Below are positions 16,827 through 24,687 of a stretch of DNA of 64,000 bases, in pieces. Under the pieces are notes generated by a model. The model saw only the letters and a list, made by a program, of their open reading frames with translations, had not been told where the DNA came from and did no database searches. A program made the translations under genes and the position numbers. Positions within the stretch are counted from its first letter, which is position 1. Every line of letters starts with the position of its first letter. Source of the stretch: Nonomuraea guangzhouensis (GTDB lineage Bacteria > Actinomycetota > Actinomycetes > Streptosporangiales > Streptosporangiaceae); assembly GCF_019396345.1 (NCBI RefSeq), contig NZ_JAHKRM010000008.1, forward strand, positions 248,001-312,000, in the 5' to 3' direction.

Positions 16827-17176
16827 TGGAGGCCCGCCAGCCGGCGCCGATCCCCGTCCCTGACCGTGATCTGCGTGACGCGGAACCGCCCGTCGGCCGG
16901 CGCGCCCTGATATGAGGCCCGCTGCGTCAGCACGCCGATCGCCACGGCCGTGTCGCCGTATTCCCGTACGGTGACGTCCGTCCAGCTCATCTCGTGCATG
17001 ACCAGGGCGCCCTCGCGGAAGCGCGAGACCCACTGGTCCTTGACGAGGATGAAGCCGAGCGGCCCCACGAGCGTGAAGCCGGGGGCGGCGAGCGCGTCGA
17101 GGGCTTCGGCGTCGCCGCTGAGCTCCGCCGCCATCCACTGCCTGCCGAGTTCGTCGAGCTGCTGGTCGATGGTCAT
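16790..17176 (-). CDS. SnoaL/NTF2-like (DUF4440-type) protein
   Basis: 128 residues from ATG 17176, GGAGG seven bases upstream. The pattern LDELGRQWMAAELSGDAEALDALAAPGFTLVGPLG followed by strands VTVREYGDTAVAIGVLTQRASY and RVTQITVRDGDRRRLAGLHYSPI is the NTF2-like cone fold used by polyketide cyclases, isomerases and many orphan proteins. It follows the SDR gene by two bases and is co-transcribed with it. Function beyond a small-molecule pocket cannot be assigned. Confidence 0.82.
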   Translation of the reverse strand: MTIDQQLDELGRQWMAAELSGDAEALDALAAPGFTLVGPLGFILVKDQWVSRFREGALVMHEMSWTDVTVREYGDTAVAIGVLTQRASYQGAPADGRFRVTQITVRDGDRRRLAGLHYSPIAAPPARP

Positions 17177-17178
17177 GA

Positions 17179-17991
17179 TCAGGCCTCCTGCCTCTCCATG
17201 GGTTCGCCCTGGCGGTACATGCGCTGCGGCTTGCTGCCCGCCGCCTGCCCGCCGTCGATGGGCAGTGTCACTCCGGTGATGAACGACGACTGGTCGGAAC
17301 AGAGCCACACGACGGCCGCGGCCACCTCGTCGGACCGGCCGATGCGCCGCATGGGCGTCGACAGCCCCGCCAGCCGTTGCGCCTCCGCGCCCGCCGCCTC
17401 CAGGTGGTGGGTGAGGATCGGCCCGGGGGCGACCACGTTGACGCGGATGCCCTGGTCGGCGTAGTCGAGCGCGGCCACCTTCGTCAGCCCGATGATCCCG
17501 GCCTTGCCCGCCACGTACGCCGACAGGCCGGAGTGGCCCTGGATCCCGGCGAGCGAGGCCATGTTGACGATCGAGCCGCCGCCGGAGGCCAGCATGGCGG
17601 GAATCTGGTACTTCATGCCGAGGAAGGTGCCGCGTACGTTCGTCCGGATGCCCCGGTCGAACTCGTCCGGATCGATGTCGGCCAGCGGTGCGGGCATCGG
17701 CCCGTCGGTGGCGTTGTTGAAGGCCGCGTCCAGCCGGCCGAAGCTGTCCAGCGCCTGCCGCACGAACCGCTCGTTCGACGCCACGTCACCGACATCGAGG
17801 GGTACGGCGAGCGCCTGCCCGCCGTCGAAGCGTATGTCCGCGGCGACCTGCTCCACCGCCTGCTTGTCGCGGGCGCCGAGCACCACGGCGGCGCCCGCCC
17901 GGGCCAGAGCGTGAGCCGTGACCGCGCCGATGCCGCGGCTGGCTCCCGCCACGACCGCGACCTTGCCACTGAGCGAAGAGTTTGGTTGCAT
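17179..17991 (-). CDS. short-chain dehydrogenase/reductase
   Basis: 270 residues from ATG 17991. Cofactor motif VVAGASRGIGAVTAHALA (TGxxxGxG type, with Ala for Thr), NNATD in place of the NNAG motif, the catalytic Ser of VNMASLAG, and YxxxK as SAYVAGKAG. This is a classical SDR, C-terminal part IRVNVVAPGPILTH and FITGVTLPIDGGQ. Arg at ASRGIG suggests NADP(H). It is divergent from a MarR regulator with only 67 bases between, and probably repressed by it; the NTF2-like gene follows it in the same operon. Confidence 0.92.
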   Translation of the reverse strand: MQPNSSLSGKVAVVAGASRGIGAVTAHALARAGAAVVLGARDKQAVEQVAADIRFDGGQALAVPLDVGDVASNERFVRQALDSFGRLDAAFNNATDGPMPAPLADIDPDEFDRGIRTNVRGTFLGMKYQIPAMLASGGGSIVNMASLAGIQGHSGLSAYVAGKAGIIGLTKVAALDYADQGIRVNVVAPGPILTHHLEAAGAEAQRLAGLSTPMRRIGRSDEVAAAVVWLCSDQSSFITGVTLPIDGGQAAGSKPQRMYRQGEPMERQEA

Positions 17992-18058
17992 GCCTCTGAC
18001 GATAGATATCGAAGCATTAGATGTCAAACGATTAGATGCCACTGCTAAAGTAGGCGGC
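17992..18058. promoter_or_regulatory. divergent SDR/MarR control region
   Basis: The 67 bases are AT-rich and contain a direct repeat ATTAGATG (in GCATTAGATGTC and CGATTAGATGCC, 17 bases apart). Direct or imperfect inverted half sites of this size in a short divergent gap beside a MarR gene are plausible operators for both genes. Confidence 0.5.
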
Positions 18059-18487
18059 ATGACGTCACCCTTCCGGGCACCGATCGGCCTGCGGCTCACC
18101 AACACCGCCAGGGCGGCGAGCCGAGCGTTCGACGACGCGCTCGCCGCCGTCGGCGGGTCGGCGCCGATCTGGCAGATCCTCATCTCGATCAAGTCCCGGC
18201 AACTGGGCAACCAGCGCGAGCTCGCCGAGGCCGTGGGCATCCAGGGGGCGACGCTGACCCACCACCTCAACGCGATGGAGAGCGGCGGGCTGCTGACCCG
18301 CCGCCGGGACCCCGCCAACCGGCGCGTCCACGTGGTGGAGCTGACCGAGGAAGGGGAGCTGCTGTTCCACCGATTGCGCGAGGTGGCGATCGCCTTCGAC
18401 GCGCGCCTGCGGGCCGGGCTCAGTGAGGAGCAGATCGCCGCGTTCGAGCAGGTCCTGACCCGGCTGGCGGAGAACGTCCGCGACTGA
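18059..18487 (+). CDS. MarR-family transcriptional regulator
   Basis: 142 residues from ATG 18059 (MTSPFRAPIG); longer in-frame starts lie inside the divergent SDR gene and are rejected. Winged helix: NQRELAEAVGIQGATLTHHLNAMESGGLLTRRRDPANRRVHVVELTEEG, the DPxNRR wing being typical of MarR. No obvious ribosome site, so the mRNA may be leaderless. It probably represses the divergent SDR/NTF2 operon. Confidence 0.88.
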   Translation: MTSPFRAPIGLRLTNTARAASRAFDDALAAVGGSAPIWQILISIKSRQLGNQRELAEAVGIQGATLTHHLNAMESGGLLTRRRDPANRRVHVVELTEEGELLFHRLREVAIAFDARLRAGLSEEQIAAFEQVLTRLAENVRD

Positions 18488-18565
18488 GGGCTAGGGCGCG
18501 GCGTTTCGGCTGATCCCCGCTGGGAAACATGGTCACGGCCCCCCACCCGTATGAGGTGGAGAGGT

Positions 18566-19222
18566 ATGCGCATCGAGGTGACGCCCGACGGTCCCTATGT
18601 GGTGACCGGGTCGGTGCCCATGGCCAGGCAGTCCATCGCCGCCGACGCCAGGGGCCAGTCGATGGACTGGCGCGAGGGCGAGGACTATCCGGCCGCAGAG
18701 TCGTACGAACTGTGCCGGTGCGGCCACTCGGCGAACAAGCCCTACTGCGACGGCAGCCACCAGCGCGTGCGGTTCGACGGCACGGAGACCGCGTCGCGGC
18801 GGCCGTACGAAGGGCAGGCGGAGGAGCAGACCGGGCCCGAACTGACGCTCACCGACGCCCCGGCCTTCTGTGCTTTCGCCAGGTTCTGTGATGCCGACGG
18901 GCAGGCATGGAAGCTCGTCGAGATCCCCGGACAGGCCGACGTGGTCGCCCGCGAGGCCGCGCGCTGCCCGTCGGGACGGCTCGTCGCCTGGGCGTCCGGC
19001 TCGCCGATCGAGCCCGAGCTGCCGGCGTCCATCGGCATCGTCGAGGATCCGGTGGCGGGCGTGGGCGGGCCGATCTGGGTACGCGGGGGGATCACGGTGA
19101 CCTCGGCCGACGGCGGCGACTACGAGGTACGCAACCGGGTCACGCTCTGCAGGTGCGGCGGTTCGCGTAACAAGCCGTTCTGCGATGGCTCGCACGTGAC
19201 CATCCGTTTCACCGGCACCTAG
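18566..19222 (+). CDS. double CDGSH iron-sulfur protein with central Cys module
   Basis: 218 residues from ATG 18566 (GGTGGAGAGG upstream). Two CDGSH motifs each supply the 3Cys-1His ligands of a [2Fe-2S] cluster: C50, C52, C61, H65 (CRCGHSANKPYCDGSH) and C195, C197, C206, H210 (CRCGGSRNKPFCDGSH). Between them a short module with C102, C108 and C134 (CAFARFC and ARCPSG) resembles the divergent Fer4_19 ferredoxin-like domain. The same CDGSH-Cys module-CDGSH order recurs in the larger protein at 45350-47038. Likely role: redox or iron-sulfur sensing/transfer in the cytoplasm. It is followed 47 bases later by an aldo/keto reductase in the same direction, which may be a redox partner. Confidence 0.88.
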   Translation: MRIEVTPDGPYVVTGSVPMARQSIAADARGQSMDWREGEDYPAAESYELCRCGHSANKPYCDGSHQRVRFDGTETASRRPYEGQAEEQTGPELTLTDAPAFCAFARFCDADGQAWKLVEIPGQADVVAREAARCPSGRLVAWASGSPIEPELPASIGIVEDPVAGVGGPIWVRGGITVTSADGGDYEVRNRVTLCRCGGSRNKPFCDGSHVTIRFTGT

Positions 19223-19269
19223 TGGCCCCCGCTGCGACGTCGTCTCCGCACCTGGGGAGGATAGGGGGC

Positions 19270-20127
19270 ATGAATACGCGACTTATCGGCCAGACTCATG
19301 TTGGAGCCATCGGGCTGGGCGCCATGCCCATGTCCGTACACGGGCACATGCCCGACGAGGCACAGTCGATCAGGACCATCCACGCGGCGCTCGACGCCGG
19401 AGTCACCCTCATCGACACGGCCGACGCCTACACGCCGTCGCATGACCAGGTGGGCCACAACGAGCGGATCGTGGCCAAGGCCCTGGCGAGCTGGAGCGGT
19501 GACACCAGCGGGGTGCTCGTGGCCACCAAGGGCGGCCACACCCGCACGGTGGACGGCGGCTGGCAGGTCAACGGCCGGCCCGACTACCTGGCCGAGGCGT
19601 GTGATCGCTCCTTGAAGGCGCTGGGGGTGGAGGCGATCGGGCTCTATCAGCACCACCGGCCCGACCCCGCGGTGCCGTACGAGGAGACGCTCGGCGGCCT
19701 GCGCGACCTGCTCGACGCCGGGAAGATCGTGATGGCGGGCATCTCCAACGCGAACCCGGAGCAGATCAGGCTCGCCCACGAGATCCTCGGCGGGCGGCTG
19801 GCCGGTGTGCAGAACCAGTACTCGCCGCGGTTCCGCTCCAGCGAGCCGGAGATCGACGTGTGCGAGGAGCTGGAGGTGGCGTTCCTGCCGTGGTCGCCGC
19901 TGGGCGGCATCAGCTCGGCGTCGGAGCTCGGCGGGCAGCACGCGGCGTTCGCCAGGGTGGCGGCGGAGCGCGGCGTGTCGCCGCAGCAGGTCTGCCTCGC
20001 CTGGGAGCTGGCGCGCAGCCCGGTGGTGATCCCCATCCCCGGCGCCAGCAGGCCGGAGACCATCGTGGACTCGGCCGCCGCGGCCGACATCGTCCTCACC
20101 GCCGATGAGCTGGCCCTTCTCGCCTGA
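19270..20127 (+). CDS. aldo/keto reductase
   Basis: 285 residues from ATG 19270 with GGGGAGG and GGGGG upstream. TIM-barrel AKR motifs: VGAIGLGAMPMS, LIDTADAY (catalytic Asp and Tyr in D-x-A-x-x-Y), LVATKGGH with the catalytic Lys, IGLYQHHRPDP with the catalytic His region, and the NADPH-binding end VVIPIPGASRPE. Family reaction: NADPH-dependent reduction of aldehydes or ketones. It is likely co-transcribed with the CDGSH gene. Substrate unknown. Confidence 0.92.
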   Translation: MNTRLIGQTHVGAIGLGAMPMSVHGHMPDEAQSIRTIHAALDAGVTLIDTADAYTPSHDQVGHNERIVAKALASWSGDTSGVLVATKGGHTRTVDGGWQVNGRPDYLAEACDRSLKALGVEAIGLYQHHRPDPAVPYEETLGGLRDLLDAGKIVMAGISNANPEQIRLAHEILGGRLAGVQNQYSPRFRSSEPEIDVCEELEVAFLPWSPLGGISSASELGGQHAAFARVAAERGVSPQQVCLAWELARSPVVIPIPGASRPETIVDSAAAADIVLTADELALLA

Positions 20128-20166
20128 CGACCGCTGACAGCCGTCGGACGCGCCCCGGCGCGGCTG

Positions 20167-20733
20167 TCAGTCGCGTCCGACGGCGTCGTCAACCGCGGCT
20201 GAGGCCGGCCCGCTTAGCTCGGCTGGGGCCGGCTCCAGGCCGCGTAGCTCGGCCAGGGTCTCGTCGGCCCAGGCGAGCCCCGCATGGCCCTGGGTGAGGC
20301 CCAGGCGGAGCGCGTACCTGCCGAAACCCGGGGTGTCCTTGGGCTTGCACTCCAGCACGGCCAGCCGCTCCGCGAACCGCGCCCTGATCCGCTCGACCAC
20401 CGCGATCGCCGACTCCCGGTCGAGCAGCGGGAGCAGGAACGCCTGAAGCGCCACCTCGCTGCGCGTCGCGGAGCTCGGCTCACGCTCGACCAGCCAGGAG
20501 CGGAGCTGGCTCGCGCCCTCAGGCGTGATCGCGTAGAGCTTCCGCCCACGTGCCCCCTCCGACTCGACCGCCACCAGCCCGTCGGCGGCCATCTTCACCA
20601 ACTCCGGGTAGATCTGCGTGTGCCCGGCCTGCCAGACGTGATTGAGCGACCGCTCGAATGATTTCGCCAGGTCGTAACCGCTGGCCGGCCCCGTGGCGTC
20701 GAGGAGCCCGAGCAGCGCGATCCGTAGGGACAT
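20167..20733 (-). CDS. PadR-family transcriptional regulator
   Basis: 188 residues from ATG 20733 (MSLRIALLGLLDATG), the usual PadR beginning; ATG 20745 is an alternative four codons earlier. The winged helix is GYDLAKSFERSLNHVWQAGHTQIYPELVKMAADGLV followed by the wing RKLYAITPEG, and a C-terminal dimerisation helix pair (PadR C4/Vir-type) follows. It is divergent from an MFS drug transporter and the intervening region has an exact PadR operator, so it very probably represses that transporter and itself. Confidence 0.92.
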   Translation of the reverse strand: MSLRIALLGLLDATGPASGYDLAKSFERSLNHVWQAGHTQIYPELVKMAADGLVAVESEGARGRKLYAITPEGASQLRSWLVEREPSSATRSEVALQAFLLPLLDRESAIAVVERIRARFAERLAVLECKPKDTPGFGRYALRLGLTQGHAGLAWADETLAELRGLEPAPAELSGPASAAVDDAVGRD

Positions 20734-20754
20734 GTACCTGAGCATATCAAAGTC

Positions 20755-20780
20755 TTGACATGTCAGATCTTACATGTCAA
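20755..20780. promoter_or_regulatory. PadR operator (ATGT-N8-ACAT) between padR-like and MFS genes
   Basis: TTGACATGT and ACATGTCAA are perfect nine-base arms around an eight-base spacer; the core ATGT-N8-ACAT is the published PadR consensus. TTGACA on each strand also serves as a possible -35 element, so bound PadR would block both divergent promoters. Confidence 0.85.
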
Positions 20781-20789
20781 TCTCCACAC

Positions 20790-22238
20790 GTGAATAATGA
20801 CACGAAGCGCGGAGGCGATGGCCTCCTGTTGGTCGCCGTGCTCGGCGGCATGTTCCTGGCGATGCTCGACCAGACCATCGTCGGCACGGCCCTGCCCCGG
20901 ATCACCGCGGAGCTGGGCGGCGTTGATCTCTACACCTGGGTGGTGACGGCGTATCTGCTGACCTCGACCGTGACCGTGCCCCTCTATGGAAGGCTGTCCG
21001 ACCAGCACGGCAGGAAGCCGCTGCTGCTCACCGGCATGTCCGTGTTCCTCGTGGGGTCCGCGCTGTGCGGGGTGGCCCAGGACATGACCCAGCTCATCCT
21101 GTTCCGCGCGCTGCAGGGTCTGGGCGCGGGTGCGCTGCTGCCGCTGTCGATCGCCCTGGTGATCGAGCTGTTCCCGCCGGACAAGGGCGGGGCCCGGGTG
21201 CAGGGGGCGATGGGCGGGGTGATGGCGCTCAGCTACCTGGCCGGGCCGTTCCTGGGCGGACTCTTCACCGACCACGCGAGCTGGCGCTGGGCCTTCTACG
21301 TGAACGTGCCGATCGGCCTGCTGCTGATCGGGATCATCGTGCTGCGCCTGCCGCGACAGGCGGGGCATGGTGGTGGGCGGCCGGACTACCTGGGCATCGG
21401 GGTGTTCACGGTGGCCATCAGCGCGCTGCTCATCGGCCTGACCGAGAAGGGGCTCGACGGCCACACCTGGACCAGCGTGCCGGTGGTCGGGCCGATCGTG
21501 CTGGCTGTGGCGTTGCTGGCGGTGTTCGTGGTGGTGGAGAGGCGGGCCGAGGCGCCCATCATGCCGTTGCACCTGTTCCGCAACCGTACGTACACGCTGG
21601 TCAACGTGACGTCGTTCTTCACCGCCTTCTGCATGTTCGCCGGCGTGGTGTTCCTGCCGCGTTACTTCCAGGACGCGCTCGGCGCCACCGCGACCGAGTC
21701 GGGGCTGCGGATCTACCCGCTGACCCTGGCCATGGTGGTGGGCAGCGTGCTCATGGGCGCGCTGATGAGCCGCACCCGCGTCTACAAGCCGTGGCTGGTG
21801 GCGGCGCCGTTCCTGCTGGCCGTGGGCGCGCTGCTGTGCTCAGGACTGACGCTGGACACGCCGCCCTGGGTGCTCGTCGGGTGGATGGCGCTGATCGGCC
21901 TCGGCATGGGCCCGATGCTCTCCGGCCTGACCGTGGCCGTGCAGTCCTCGGTGGCGCCCCAGTACATCGGCACGGCCTCGGCCAACCTGACCTTCTTCCG
22001 GCAGATCGGCGGCTCGGTCGCGCTGGCGCTCGCCGGCACCGCGTACACCTCCGAGATCACCACCGAGGCGCCGCTGCACGGGCTGGCCGCCGCGCACGCT
22101 TCGGCCGCGGCCCTGGTCATTCCCTCGCTGGGTGTCGCGGGTGCCCTCGTGGCGCTGGTCGCCCTGATCGCCATGCCCGGCGCGCGTCTTGACCGGGAAG
22201 CTCCACAGCCCAAGGTAGAGGCTGGTTTCGCGTCCTGA
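20790..22238 (+). CDS. DHA2-type MFS multidrug transporter
   Basis: 482 residues from GTG 20790; the in-frame ATG at 20760 lies inside the PadR operator. Fourteen membrane segments, motif C-like GGMFLAMLDQTIVGTALPRI at helix 1 and motif A as GRLSDQHGRKPLLL, plus motif GGVMALSYLAGPFLGGLFTDH, place it in the 14-helix drug:H+ antiporter family (EmrB/QacA). It exports hydrophobic compounds. Expression is probably set by the divergent PadR regulator. Confidence 0.93.
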   Translation: MNNDTKRGGDGLLLVAVLGGMFLAMLDQTIVGTALPRITAELGGVDLYTWVVTAYLLTSTVTVPLYGRLSDQHGRKPLLLTGMSVFLVGSALCGVAQDMTQLILFRALQGLGAGALLPLSIALVIELFPPDKGGARVQGAMGGVMALSYLAGPFLGGLFTDHASWRWAFYVNVPIGLLLIGIIVLRLPRQAGHGGGRPDYLGIGVFTVAISALLIGLTEKGLDGHTWTSVPVVGPIVLAVALLAVFVVVERRAEAPIMPLHLFRNRTYTLVNVTSFFTAFCMFAGVVFLPRYFQDALGATATESGLRIYPLTLAMVVGSVLMGALMSRTRVYKPWLVAAPFLLAVGALLCSGLTLDTPPWVLVGWMALIGLGMGPMLSGLTVAVQSSVAPQYIGTASANLTFFRQIGGSVALALAGTAYTSEITTEAPLHGLAAAHASAAALVIPSLGVAGALVALVALIAMPGARLDREAPQPKVEAGFAS

Positions 22239-22285
22239 GCGCCGTCATGCGAAGCTGTCCTTGTCCCCAACACCAGGAGGTCCTC

Positions 22286-22486
22286 ATGGCGGAAACACCG
22301 GAGCCGGAAGTCGACGAAACTCCCGAGGACGAGATGAAGCGCAAGTTCCGCGAGGCGCTGGAGCGCAAGCGCGGACAGCACGCCGACTCGAGCGCGGGTG
22401 GCAGGGGCAACGACCCTTCCAAGATTCACGGCGCTCACGGGCCCGCCGCCAGTAAGCGTTCTTTCAGGCGGAAGAGCGGCGGCTGA
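22286..22486 (+). CDS. small DUF5302-type conserved actinobacterial protein
   Basis: 66 residues from ATG 22286, AGGAGG six bases upstream. Acidic N-terminus, then EDEMKRKFREALERKRGQ and the conserved tail HGAHGPAASKRSFRRKSGG. This charged, probably disordered protein is recognisable as the actinobacterial DUF5302 family; its function is unknown. It stands between the MFS gene and a strong terminator. Confidence 0.85.
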   Translation: MAETPEPEVDETPEDEMKRKFREALERKRGQHADSSAGGRGNDPSKIHGAHGPAASKRSFRRKSGG

Positions 22487-22500
22487 CAAGGGCTTTTCGG

Positions 22501-22528
22501 GGGGTACGGCATGCCGTACCCCTCTTTT
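22501..22528 (+). terminator. intrinsic terminator after the DUF5302 gene
   Basis: GGGGTACGGCA and TGCCGTACCCC form a perfect 22-base palindrome (22501-22522) followed by CTCTTTTTT, a textbook Rho-independent terminator. Confidence 0.9.
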
Positions 22529-22573
22529 TTCTTGACCTGCCAGGTAGATCTTCGCCCGATTCATGGGCTTATG

Positions 22574-22603
22574 TTTGCCTTTGTCCGATTATCTCCATAT
22601 AGT
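22574..22603 (+). promoter_or_regulatory. candidate promoter for the riboswitch transcript
   Basis: TTTGCC at 22574-22579 and TATAGT at 22598-22603, spaced by 18 bases, lie about 60 bases before the c-di-AMP aptamer and after the upstream terminator. Position and spacing fit a housekeeping-type promoter starting near 22610. Confidence 0.5.
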
Positions 22604-22662
22604 CCATGACAGTTACCAGCCGGTGACCAGGCGCTTCAGCAGAGAGGTGCCGACCGGCAGGC

Positions 22663-22795
22663 GCCGAATCCCGCTCAGGCGAGAACCGGGGAACCACCGT
22701 TCCTTAGGGGTGAATCCGACCACCGTCGGTCGGTAGGGCATCTCCACGCCCGAACCCGTCAGCTAACCCGGTAGGCGAGATGGAGAGGACACCTA
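22663..22795 (+). ncRNA. c-di-AMP riboswitch (ydaO/yuaA leader)
   Basis: The conserved blocks of the ydaO/yuaA aptamer occur in order: GAACCGGGGAACCA, then GGGGTGAATCC, a variable hairpin (GACCACCGTCGGTC), GTAGGGC, CCCGAACCCGTCAGCTAACC, and GGTAGGCGAGATGGAGAGG. In actinobacteria this c-di-AMP-binding, expression-repressing element usually precedes cell-wall hydrolase genes, as here. Boundaries are approximate to within about ten bases. A possible expression platform is the hairpin GCGTAGC (22891) / GCTACGC (22919) followed by a pyrimidine-rich run. Confidence 0.95.
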
Positions 22796-22982
22796 CCGTA
22801 TGCGTTACCTTCCTGCCGTGCCGCCCGTCCGCGTGTTGTCGTCCGCCCACGACTGACCGGCACCTTCCCCCCCAGCACTTCTCGCGCTCCGCGTAGCGAC
22901 CGTTAGGCCTTCCGCCCGGCTACGCCCTTTCTTCAGCGAGCGCTCTCTCCCCCTGTTCCCCAGTAAAGGACTTTGCTGCTTC

Positions 22983-23726
22983 ATGTCTGTTCGCTCTGCC
23001 ATGCTCACTGCTGCCCTCGTCGGCGCTCTGTCCATCGGAGCCGCCACCGCCGCACACGCCGACTCCGGCACTGACAAGAAGGTCCTGCTCAAGGGTTCGA
23101 CCACGGCGTCCTACTTCTGGGACGACTCCTCCGGTCGCGCCGGGGACACCGGGCTGCCGGCCAGCGGCAAGCCCATGCAGAAGCGTCTCGCCGCCAGCCC
23201 GAGCTGGCCGCTCATGACAGAGGGCTACGTTGTCTACAAGGGCAAGAAGATGCCCTTCTTCGTCGGTGACCGCGGCCCGGGCGCGCCGTCCTCCAGCGGC
23301 GTCATGCTCGACCTCGACGCCAAGACTTTCGCCGACCTGACCGGCGGCCGCTTCAACTCCAGCACGCTGGGTGTGGACGGCAACGGCGGCCAGGGCCACA
23401 TCAAGGTCGACTACATCATTACCAAGTGGGGCAACGGCCCGGGCAAGAAGAACTACCCGGTCGCCTTCTCGACCGGTGCCTACGCCCGCGTGGACCACAA
23501 CCCCGCCAAGCCCCCGCAGGTCGTCACGGCTCAGGAGACGGCCCCCAAGCCGGCTCCGGCTGCCCCCAAGCCGGCACCGGGCGCCAACGTGCCGGCGGCC
23601 GCGGTGTCGGTGGCCGACAAGAAGGTCGCCGAGTCGAGCGACGCTCTCAACGGCGCCGTGGTGGGGGCCGGGCTGGCCATCATCGGTGGCGGCGTGACGG
23701 TCGGTCGCAAGCTCCTCAAGCGCTGA
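22983..23726 (+). CDS. secreted RlpA-like double-psi beta-barrel wall protein
   Basis: 247 residues. Signal peptide MSVRSAMLTAALVGALSIGAA to the AHA cleavage site (about residue 26). The segment TGLPASGKPMQKRLAASPSWPL, then VGDRGPGAPSSSGVMLDLDAKTFADLTGG, matches RlpA/expansin-like double-psi beta-barrel domains, with the invariant DRGP Asp. A Pro/Ala linker (about 185-215) leads to a C-terminal hydrophobic helix and KLLKR tail, which could anchor it at the membrane or serve sorting. RlpA proteins cut or bind peptidoglycan glycan strands. The c-di-AMP riboswitch in the 5' leader agrees with a wall-remodelling role. Enzymatic activity is inferred only. Confidence 0.7.
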   Translation: MSVRSAMLTAALVGALSIGAATAAHADSGTDKKVLLKGSTTASYFWDDSSGRAGDTGLPASGKPMQKRLAASPSWPLMTEGYVVYKGKKMPFFVGDRGPGAPSSSGVMLDLDAKTFADLTGGRFNSSTLGVDGNGGQGHIKVDYIITKWGNGPGKKNYPVAFSTGAYARVDHNPAKPPQVVTAQETAPKPAPAAPKPAPGANVPAAAVSVADKKVAESSDALNGAVVGAGLAIIGGGVTVGRKLLKR

Positions 23727-23764
23727 ACGGTCTGACGGTCTGTCGGTCTTTGCTTCGCGGGAAA

Positions 23765-23779
23765 CAGAATGTCATTCTG
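23765..23779. promoter_or_regulatory. perfect 15-base palindrome before the hydrolase gene
   Basis: CAGAATG-T-CATTCTG is a perfect inverted repeat ending five bases before GTG 23785. It resembles TetR-type operators and its place over the start region suggests repression of a leaderless or short-leader mRNA. No regulator gene is adjacent. Confidence 0.6.
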
Positions 23780-23784
23780 ATCCC

Positions 23785-24630
23785 GTGACCAAGCATGCAG
23801 TCGCCAACGGCATCCAGATCGCCTACGAGACCTTCGGCTCGTCCGACGGACGTCCCCTGCTCCTCATCATGGGGCTCGGCGCCCAGCTCATCCACTGGGA
23901 CGACGAGCTCTGCGAGCTCCTGGCGGAGCAGGGCCATCGCGTCGTCAGGTTCGACAACCGTGACGCCGGACTCTCCACGCACCTGCACGACGAGGGCGTT
24001 CCCGCATTGGGGACGTCCTCTTCGTATTTGCTGGACGACATGGCCGACGACGCCGCCGGGCTGATGGACGCCCTCGGCTGGACCGCCGCCCATGTGGTGG
24101 GCGCCTCGATGGGCGGGATGATCGCCCAGACGCTCGCCATCCGGCACCCCGAACGCGTGCTGACCCTCACCTCGATCATGTCGACCCCCGGCCCGGACGT
24201 GGCCCCGCCCACGCCGGAGGCCAGCGCGGTGCTGCTCGCACCACCCGCGCCCGATCGCGCGGGCGTCCAGGCCCAGGCACTGAAGACCTGGTCGGTGATC
24301 GGCTCGCCCGGCTTCGACCTGGACCAGGACCGCATCGTCCGGATGTCCGGCCAGGCGTACGACCGGAGCTTCGACCCGCCGGGCACGACCCGGCAACTGG
24401 CCGCGATCCTGGCCTCCGGTGACCGCACGGAACAGCTCGGCACCGTGGGCGTGCCCACCTTGGTCATCCACGGCGAGGCCGACCAGCTCGTCCCGGTCGC
24501 CGGCGGCCTGGCCACGGCGGCGGCGATCCCGGGCTCCAGGCTTATGACCTTCCCCGGCATGGGCCACGACCTGCCCAAACCGCTCTGGCCGGAGATCATC
24601 GACGCCATCACCAAGCTCACCACCGGCTGA
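23785..24630 (+). CDS. alpha/beta hydrolase
   Basis: 281 residues from GTG 23785. Oxyanion region LLLIMGLGAQLIHWDDELCELLAEQG, nucleophile elbow GASMGG (Ser in VVGASMGGMIAQ), catalytic Asp in IHGEADQLVP and His in FPGMGHDLP. This is the epoxide hydrolase/esterase type of alpha/beta hydrolase. Cytoplasmic, no signal. Start without a clear ribosome site; the 15-base palindrome lies just upstream. The natural substrate is unknown. It ends at a bidirectional terminator. Confidence 0.92.
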   Translation: MTKHAVANGIQIAYETFGSSDGRPLLLIMGLGAQLIHWDDELCELLAEQGHRVVRFDNRDAGLSTHLHDEGVPALGTSSSYLLDDMADDAAGLMDALGWTAAHVVGASMGGMIAQTLAIRHPERVLTLTSIMSTPGPDVAPPTPEASAVLLAPPAPDRAGVQAQALKTWSVIGSPGFDLDQDRIVRMSGQAYDRSFDPPGTTRQLAAILASGDRTEQLGTVGVPTLVIHGEADQLVPVAGGLATAAAIPGSRLMTFPGMGHDLPKPLWPEIIDAITKLTTG

Positions 24631-24642
24631 CGTACTGGAGGA

Positions 24643-24681
24643 CGGTGGCTCGCGTTCGCCGCGCCCGTACGCGAGCCACCG
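24643..24681. terminator. bidirectional terminator between convergent genes
   Basis: CGGTGGCTCGCGT (24643-24655) and ACGCGAGCCACCG (24669-24681) form a perfect 13-base stem with a 13-base loop, placed exactly between the convergent hydrolase gene and the Roadblock operon. Confidence 0.8.
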
Positions 24682-24687
24682 GGTCTG

